Made by a program: the position numbers and the translations under genes. The notes beneath the pieces were generated by a model. It searched no databases. It saw nothing but the letters and a program-made list of their open reading frames with translations, and was not told where the DNA came from. Shown one piece after another: positions 56,401 to 64,000 of a stretch of DNA of 64,000 bases (the stretch's first letter is position 1; the number at the start of each line of letters is the position of its first letter). The DNA is from Lantana camara (lineage: Eukaryota > Streptophyta > Magnoliopsida > Lamiales > Verbenaceae): contig CM074865.1 of NCBI GenBank assembly GCA_037501455.1, positions 83,092,501 to 83,156,500 of the forward strand, written 5' to 3'.

Positions 56401-59400
56401 CTGATAAAGGTTCTGCTATGGATAAAGATGGTATTCAGTCAAAATATTCACCTTTTGGAGACTCATTAAATAGGAGAACCCTTTCAACAGAACCTGAAGT
56501 TGTTCTAATTGATGAAGCAGAAGTAACTGTTCAAGATTCCAAACCATTAACTAACTTGGAGGAAGGCCATGTCATAGTTCTTTCTGATGATGAGAAAGAA
56601 CCAAAGTTTACTGCTCCTGTAGTGCTCTCTGATAGGTTCTCAAGTGAACGCACATATGGTGGTACTCATGCTGGTTCAGGTGCCGATGGAGTAGATTCAA
56701 AAGCTAATGTGAAGGAGAAATTCTCTAGCAGCCGTGGCGGTCTTATGTTACCCCCTGAGGCTTGTACTCATCCAGGTTCTTATACTACTGATGTTATGAG
56801 TGAGAAAAAGAGCTCCGATTATAGTGGAGGCATACAAACATCTCAACCCCCTATTCAAGCAGAGCCATCAGAAAGTAAGAGAAAGGAAAAGCCTACAAAA
56901 GGTGTAACTGATCGTCTTCTTTCCAAAGACAATTCGAATTTGATGAAATTATCTAATAGAACTCTTGACTCAAAGCAATTTGATTCATCTTCATCTCGAC
57001 TGCATTCCACCAACAAGGCTTTATCTGATATGAGCATATCTGCAGGAAGCACTCTACAGCAGACCGTGAGTAAACCTTTACAAAATAGTGATGAAGTTCT
57101 AAAAGAGATTGTATGTGATACTGATGATGACCCCTGGAAGTTTTCATTTTTCAAACCACCAAAACGGCAGCAACCACTAGTTACAAAGCCGAGCTGTTCT
57201 GGCCCTAAAAGACAAGTCATCCAGCTTCCGTTACCTGGGGAGAACAGACCTAGATCTATGAGGCTGGGTGGTGGGGTAAAAAGATTTCAGCCTCCTAGGC
57301 TTGATGACTGGTACAAACCCATTCTAGAATTGGACTTTTTTGTGGCTGTTGGATTAGCTTCTGGAACTGACGAAGATTATCAAAGTGTTGGCAAATTAAA
57401 GGAAGTCCCTGTTTATTTCCAGTCACCTGATGGGTATGTTGAGATATTCCGGCCTTTGATACTCGAAGAATTCAAAGCGCAACTGCAGAGTTCCTATCAG
57501 GAGATGGTTTCAACTGAAGAAGAAATGTGTTGTGGAAGTTTATCTGTATTGTCAGTCGAAAGAATTGATGATTTCCATGTTGTTCGCTTTGTCCATGATG
57601 GGAATGAGTCCGCTGGACCTAAAAGCCTGATGGAAAATGATCTTGTTATACTTACTAGACAACCTCTGCGGAGTACTGTCAGTGATATTCACGCTGTTGG
57701 GAAGGTATTACATAATTGAATATTGTTGTTACAAGTAAATATATGATGTTCTTGAATCAATTTGTCTTAATGGCTGTAAAATTACGAAAAGAGGAAAAGA
57801 AAAGGTTTGCTGTTGCTTCTGTTTCACTAACATCATGTGTGAAAACTGAAGACGAAACAAATCACACACATATGGTATCAGCTGTGAATGTCTTGTTTTG
57901 CTTTTTCAAGGACCAACCATTGAAGTAACTGAAATTCTTCTTTATATAAACATCAACTAATAATTCAATTTATTTTGCTAACTAGTTACAGTGTTATTTC
58001 AGTGTCACTCAGTGTTATTTATAAGGTGATTTTATAACCATTTTTCCCCCTTATCTGTGCTTGTTGGTGACATGCTTTTTTGTTATGGATGATTTAGTTG
58101 GCACTTTACCATTATCCATCCCTTTCCTTACTATGAATTTGGGGATTGTTTTGGTGGGAAGATCTTTTCCCATCTGAAGTGTCATCTATTTTATGCATTA
58201 CAGCCTAAACACATATACAGTTGCTGTTACCAACTAAACTATGCGAAATGTTGCCATGACCATCTCGGATCAAACATTCCATTGAAATATTTTGCTGGAG
58301 AAACGGGTCGTGCCATTTGAGAATTACCTGTCCACATAGTCTTGCTCTTGTCAACTCCTGTCAAGAAATATGTATCCATCATGACCTGCCATTCAATTCT
58401 TCCATCACCATCAATTGTTTCACCAAATTGAGGTTTCCGATAGTTTACTCCTAAAAAACATTTTCTAATTATAACCTTACCAAAAATATTTCTATTTATC
58501 CGAAATCATCAGCTACCACGGTGTGTGATAAAATCTTACTGGAACATTCCACCGGAGATGGTGATTTGCAACATTTCACATGGTTTAGATGGTAAAAAAG
58601 CTAAGGTTGTAATTTCTGAAATATGTGATACTCCGGATGCCAAATTATCTTTTCTTCATTGTTTAGCTTATAGTGCTTATGTTAATCATGAAAAATCGTT
58701 TCATGATACTTACGGTCTTTGGATAGATTAATACCTGACCAATTTGTCCAAAATGTATTGCTCCAACATTTGGTGTGCTTCTTACTGATGGTATATTTCT
58801 ATTCATAGGTCGAAAGGCGTGAGAAAGATGATAAAAGAAGGTTAAATATCTTAGCCATCCGACTTTATCTTCAAGGATGTTCTCGTCTTAATCGAGCTAA
58901 AAAGTTTCTTAATGAGCGAAGTAAGTGGTACGTTAGCCGTATTATGAGCATAACCCCCCAACTTCGAGAATTCCAGGCATTATCATCAATACGGGAAATC
59001 CCTTTGCTCCCGATCATCTTGAACCCCGTCAGTCATCCTGGTGGTCAATATGAATTGAGAACCGAAAATCTCAGTAAACTATCCCAACCTTTGCAGCAGA
59101 TTTTTAAGTCATCATATAATAGCAGTCAGCTGCAGGCTATTAGTCTTGCTGTTGCGTTTGATTTAAAAAAGGATTACGAGTTGACTCTTATTCAGGGTCC
59201 TCCAGGTATTTGTTTTTATTTCATTCCCCTTCTCCATTTCTCTGCCTTATATTTATCATTTACCCTTTGCATCCGTGTGTTCCAGGGACTGGAAAGACCC
59301 GAACAATTCTGGCGATTGTTAGTGGGTTGCTTGCCTTCTCTGAAAAGAAAGATCTCAAAAGATTAAGAAATGGTGGCTCAATTGGCAGCAACAGCTCTAG

Positions 59401-62400
59401 CACTAACCAAAGAATCAGTCAGTCTGCTGCAATTGCGAGAGCTTGGCAGGATGCAGCATTGGCTAAACAATTAAATGAGGATGCTGAAAATGACAACAAA
59501 TCCACAGGAAGCTACTCTAAACGCCGGATTCTCATTTGTGCTCAATCCAATGCTGCAGTAGATGAGTTAGTTGGAAGAATATCAAGCGAAGGCCTTTATG
59601 GCTGTAATGGACAGAAGTATAAGCCATACCTTGTGAGGGTTGGTAACGCAAAGACTGTGCATCCAAATTCTCTACCTTTCTTCATTGATACACTTGTTGA
59701 AAACCGTTTATTGGAGAAGAGGAATACGCTTGATGAGAAAATGAGTGGGGCTTCTCCAGACTCTTTAAACATATTACGTTCTAATCTAGAGAACTTGGTG
59801 GACCGCATAAGACGCTATGAAGCAAAACGGGCCAGTTTGCAGGAAGGAAATTCTGGGTCTGAAAATCTAGCAGAAGGAGATTGTGGAGATGCCAAGGAAT
59901 TGTCTGATGTTGAACTAAAAGTAAAACTAAGGCAATTATATGAAAAGAAGAAAGCACTATATACAGAGCTTGCCCAAGTCCAGGCCAGAGAGAAGAGAGC
60001 AAGTGAAGAAATGAGAGCCCTAAGACATAAATTTCGAACAGCTATCTTGAAGGAGGCTGAAATTGTGGTCACTACGCTGAGTGGCTGTGGTGGAGACTTA
60101 TATGGGGTGTGTACCCAATCTACATCAGGCCATAAATTCATGAATTCATCTGAAAGTACTCTATTTGATGCTGTTGTGATTGATGAAGCTGCTCAGGTAC
60201 TAAATTTTTGCTTCATGTCATCTTATTCTATTTGTTGATTTTACTTTTTCTACACCCATGAATTTGTGATATTTTGCTTTTACTGCATTTTGAAACTGTG
60301 TTTCCAATTTCATTTTTGTTAAGGCCTTGGAACCTGCTACTTTGATTCCACTTCAGCTCCTAAAATCAAGGGAAACCAAATGTATCATGGTAAACAGTTG
60401 ATCAATCATTCATTCCATTTTTGTTTCCAATAATTCTGGGTATCATTAAATTGGGAAGTTCTTTCTGCCAGGTCGGTGATCCAAAGCAGCTTCCCGCCAC
60501 TGTTCTCTCTAATGTTGCCAGCAAATATTTGTTCCAATGCAGCATGTTTGAAAGATTGCAGAGGGCCGGACATCCTGTAATCATGCTCACCCAACAGGTA
60601 GTCTGAGACTTAGAAATCCTAATATTCAGTATAGTTTTTCAATGAGAAGAATTGCTCCTTTATCTCATTTTTCTAACACTACATGCCACTGTCCTAGATA
60701 AGTTCTATATGTGTTGCAATATTTTGTTTGGTTGATAATTTTGACTATTCAGAATGGTTTTACGTTGCATACCCTCAATATCTAATTAATCTACATATCT
60801 TATCGGATTTGAGACCCAGCATGGCAGGAAGTGATTGGTTAAATGGCTCTTCTACCTTTTACTTGATCTGTGGAGCTTGTTGAATGAGTTTTAGCTAATT
60901 TTCATATAGTTGATTGCACATTTCCTATGACATCTCATGTCGAAAGTACCTAATGTTGATTTACTTACTACAATTTGGCTTGAACATATAGGTGTTCCAT
61001 ACAAAGCCTGCCACGGTCTACCTTTGAGCACTTGAGAGTTTGAAATGAAATTAATAACTAGAGTTTGCTGCACGTAAAAAATGAGAATAGTTGTCTCCCT
61101 CTCTTCCTGCCATTTCCATTTTGTTGTGTTACTGCTAGAAATATTTCTCTCACTCATACTCGTACACAATAATTTCAATATTTATCAATTTACCAGTATA
61201 GGATGCATCCGGAGATATGTCGTTTTCCTTCTTGGCATTTCTATGAAGGCAAGTTGCAGAACGGAGATCAGATGTCCAGCAAAGCTGCGTCTTTCCATGA
61301 GACTTCGTGCCTTGGGCCATATGTATTTTTTGATATTGTTGATGGAAAGGAGCATCGTGGTAAGAACGGAGCATCATTGTCCCTCTACAATGAATCTGAG
61401 GCTGATGCTGCAGTTGAAGTGCTACGATTTTTTAAGAAGAGGTATATAATACTTCATCTATGTGATTCATTTACCAAGGTCTTGTATGATTAAGAGATGG
61501 TTATATTTGACAGCTATCCTGCGGAATTTTTTGGTGGAAGAATTGGCATCATCACTCCCTATAAGCGTCAACTGGCACTGTTGCGTTCACGTTTCTCAAG
61601 TGCATTTGGATCTTCTATCACTTCTGAAATGGAATTTAATACTGTTGATGGTTTTCAAGGCCGAGAAGTTGATATCTTGCTACTTTCAACAGTTCGAGCA
61701 GCAGACTCCTGCTCTGAAACACCAAGTATCAGGTCTAACAATCTTGGTTTTGTTGCTGATGTCAGACGGATGAATGTTGCTTTGACTAGGGCCCGACTAT
61801 CTCTATGGATATTTGGTAATGCAAGAACATTAAAGACAAACCAGAGCTGGGAAGCTCTTGTAGAAGATGCAAAACAGAGAAATTTGATTATATCGGGAAA
61901 AAAGCCCTACAGTTCAATGCATAAGCTTGGTTTGGGAAAAAGACAAAAATCAGGAAATTCTTTAAATATCGAGTCGGAGGAAGTTGGAAGAGTCAAAACT
62001 GTAAGTGAATGTGTGAATACACAGAAGAATATTATGAAGCATACTTTTGAAAGGAAGAGAAAATCCACAGGTACTGTATCGGAAACTGTCCGTACAGGTG
62101 AGGATGTTTCTCCCTCTGTGATAAATTCTGGTACAGAAAAATCCAGATATCGAACAGAATCTTCAGCAGTGAAGGATGCACCTGTTGTTATTGCAAATAG
62201 TGACAAAAAGGTGTTTAAAGGTGCTAGGTCAAAATTGGACGAACCTAAAGAGAAAGCTGATAGAAGTGTGGCCTACAGGAGTACTGAGAATCAAGTTGAT
62301 TCAGCAAGAGCTGATGCTGGGAAGGGAAATGATAATGATGGTATGAGGAGACATTCAGCTCATACTGGAAAGGTGCAGAATAGAAGTCAGAGGCAACAGA

Positions 62401-62711
62401 GACCAATAGCCAATGAAATGCTTTCAAAAACTATTAAGCATGACAAGCGAGTGGAAGCCAAAGTAGGCACTTCGTTTACTGAAAGAACCTTCAAGGAGAA
62501 GGGAGATCAAGGGACATCTAATCAAGCTGATAAACTTAAAGACTCGATCCTGAAAAGGAAACAGCAGAGAGAAGATGTTGATGCGCTCCTATCATCAGCT
62601 CTCATATCTACAAAGAAGAAAGAACCTTCATTTAAATCATCTACAAAGAGGACTCTTGCAACAAGTACCAGTGGTCATCCGATAAGACCCCCAAAACGAA
62701 GAAATGGTTAA
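50438..62711 (+). CDS. SEN1/senataxin-like SF1 helicase (about 2359 aa, 21 exons)
   Basis: Exons: 50438-50580, 50932-51316, 52263-52379, 52502-52584, 52899-53045, 53132-53280, 53357-53487, 53599-53721, 53817-53890, 54099-54689, 54774-54885, 54997-55134, 55524-55853, 55995-56247, 56344-57704, 58809-59205, 59286-60196, 60324-60389, 60472-60597, 61197-61441 and 61514-62711. The phases close exactly (7080 nt). Residues 1 to about 900 are helical, as in SEN1 N-terminal domains; a Ser/acidic linker follows. The helicase has motif I GPPGTGKT (residues 1509-1516, split by an intron), motif II DEAAQ (1811-1815), GDPKQLPAT, TQQYRMHPEI, VDGFQGREVDI and NVALTRARLSLWI. The C-terminal 250 residues are basic and disordered, with nuclear-signal-like ends (PPKRRNG). 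SEN1 relatives unwind RNA:DNA hybrids and act in transcription termination in the nucleus. It is larger than the MAA3-type plant paralogue. Confidence 0.9.
58525..58731 (+). other. Unidentified 68-aa open stretch inside helicase intron 15
   Basis: Between exon 15 (ends 57704) and exon 16 (starts 58809) the 1.1-kb intron contains an open frame with varied, protein-like composition (SYWNIPPEMVICNISHGLDG and onward). It cannot be an exon of the helicase, since exons 15 and 16 join directly in phase. It may be a captured fragment of another gene or a transposon piece; not recognised. Confidence 0.3.
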
Positions 62712-64000
62712 GTCATCCTTGCACTAAGCCATGTGTTTGTCAAATTCTGTTGGTTAGTTACACTTCACACAAGCTAATTTTCAGTGGGGAAATCATATAT
62801 TGTTTATTTTTTTTTTTGGGATATAGTAAATTTTCAAGTATTTTTTTCTCCTTTTGGTGATTAACGAAATGAGCTCCAGTTTTAGCTTGAATTTGAACCG
62901 TCACCTATCATTTCAGCCTTTCTCTTGGCTTGCTTTCAGCCAGCCATCTAACTATCCTAAACGAACTGTATAGTCATGAGTTTAAACTTCAACTATGTTA
63001 GTATGTGTCAAAAAGTTTGGGCTAAAGCTGTTGCATGGAAAGTATTGGGTTATCATTACTATCGACTTTCTAGAAACCGGCATTTTTGTAAGATACCTTC
63101 CGTGAAAGTATATCATTATTGTTCTTTTTTGGTTGAGAAATCTAAAGGATACTAAGCACTCCTTCAAAATATTCTGTGTCTAGCAGTGCTTTGAGATTTT
63201 TCTCGTTAGTTGTATTTCACTTCTTCAATCTGCATCCTTATAGTTCGTTTTTGGTGACCAGATTCATGAACGGGAGACTTTCAATATCTAAAGATTTTAA
63301 GGATGCTGTTATGCCACGAAAGGTGCTCTGCTCCTTGCAGCATCAAATACATATACGAACAATACTGGATTTCGCATTCTTCGCTACAAAAGGTGCATAC
63401 TATTTTTGTCCTAGAATACGAAAAGCTTTTTCATTCTTCTTTTCTTTTTGGATGTATATATGATCTAATCTGAAGATGTGATCCATGGCTTTTGTATTCC
63501 AGTGCCTGTTAGGCCTTTGAGTCAATCATTGTGAATGTACATATTATAATCCTTACTTATGGAACAAGGATTCTTGGCGATCTCAAATTGTTGAGAGGGC
63601 CCATGAAAGATCTGATGATCACGCTGTGTAGTTAATGATTGGAATCAGAAATCTGGAAATTTTGCAGCATTTCATTATGTTTCATACATTATTTTGTGAT
63701 GGACGAAGCTGCAGAACAAGGACTCAATTCAATTAACTATTGCAGAATTGCTCATTTCTAGGGCTGTCTGCCGCCCAATCTCTCTCCCTCTCTCTCTCTC
63801 CCAATCTCTCTCCCTCTCTCTCCCAATCTCTCTCTCTCTCTCTCTCTCTCTCTGTGATTGCTACGAGGATGCTGACACACACACCGTCCAATTGGATCCA
63901 TGGTACATGCATATGAAATCAACTTAATTGCTCCAGAAAGAAATTGTTTTCTTCTGTGAACTTAATGCTCTTTATCTCTCTCTCTCCCTCTGACTAAAGT
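62712..64000 (+). other. 3' flank of the helicase gene
   Basis: Probable 3' UTR followed by T-rich spacer. No further gene is supported; the open stretch at 63176-63463 is T-rich and lacks recognisable protein features. Confidence 0.5.
63778..63853. repeat. (CT)n-rich microsatellite
   Basis: About 76 bp of CTCT repeats interrupted by CCAA; a shorter CT run recurs near 63974-63991. Confidence 0.95.

Overview
The window is nuclear DNA of a flowering plant, most probably a eudicot. Evidence: intron-rich genes with GT..AG introns whose exons join in phase, a Tat-lineage Ty3/gypsy retrotransposon, a TRIM element, tRNA-derived SINEs, a PIF/Harbinger transposon, an endogenous plant pararetrovirus, and plant-specific gene families (DUF1666, BTL-type carrier, plant Pumilio). 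The species cannot be named from the sequence.

Layout. (1) 1-13569: the 3' part of a decayed Tat/Retand-type element (gag zinc knuckle, protease, RT, two consecutive RNase H domains, integrase, PPT, 3' LTR). Between pol and the 3' LTR it carries a spliced gene on the opposite strand (12333 down to 4967) of the 'putative gypsy type transposon' family, with its own TATA box. That gene is split by a 4.2-kb insertion (7618-11833) with a 5-bp target duplication; the left end of the insertion is a 3.8-kb LTR and its right end is a TRIM. (2) About 13.6-20.4 kb: an almost complete, circularly permuted endogenous caulimovirid. The order is coat protein, protease-RT-RNase H, transactivator, promoter/leader, movement protein, tRNA-Met primer site, small ORFs. 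The primer site lying just after the movement gene points to a soymovirus-like arrangement. (3) 20.6-38 kb: four host genes: an F-box protein (+), a DUF1666 protein (+), a Pumilio RNA-binding protein (+) and a BTL1-like mitochondrial-carrier protein (-). (4) 39-49 kb: a PIF/Harbinger transposase and its Myb/SANT-like partner, followed by five further short two- or three-exon Myb/SANT-like genes or remnants on both strands. All six have an intron at an equivalent place. This cluster is the least explained part of the window. (5) 50.4-62.7 kb: a 21-exon SEN1/senataxin-type helicase gene (about 2359 residues).

The host genes look independent housekeeping or regulatory genes (ubiquitin ligase adaptor, RNA binding, carrier, RNA/DNA helicase). 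The repeat islands lie between them or at the left edge. Exon coordinates were worked out by hand from splice signals and reading-phase bookkeeping; transcript data were not available.
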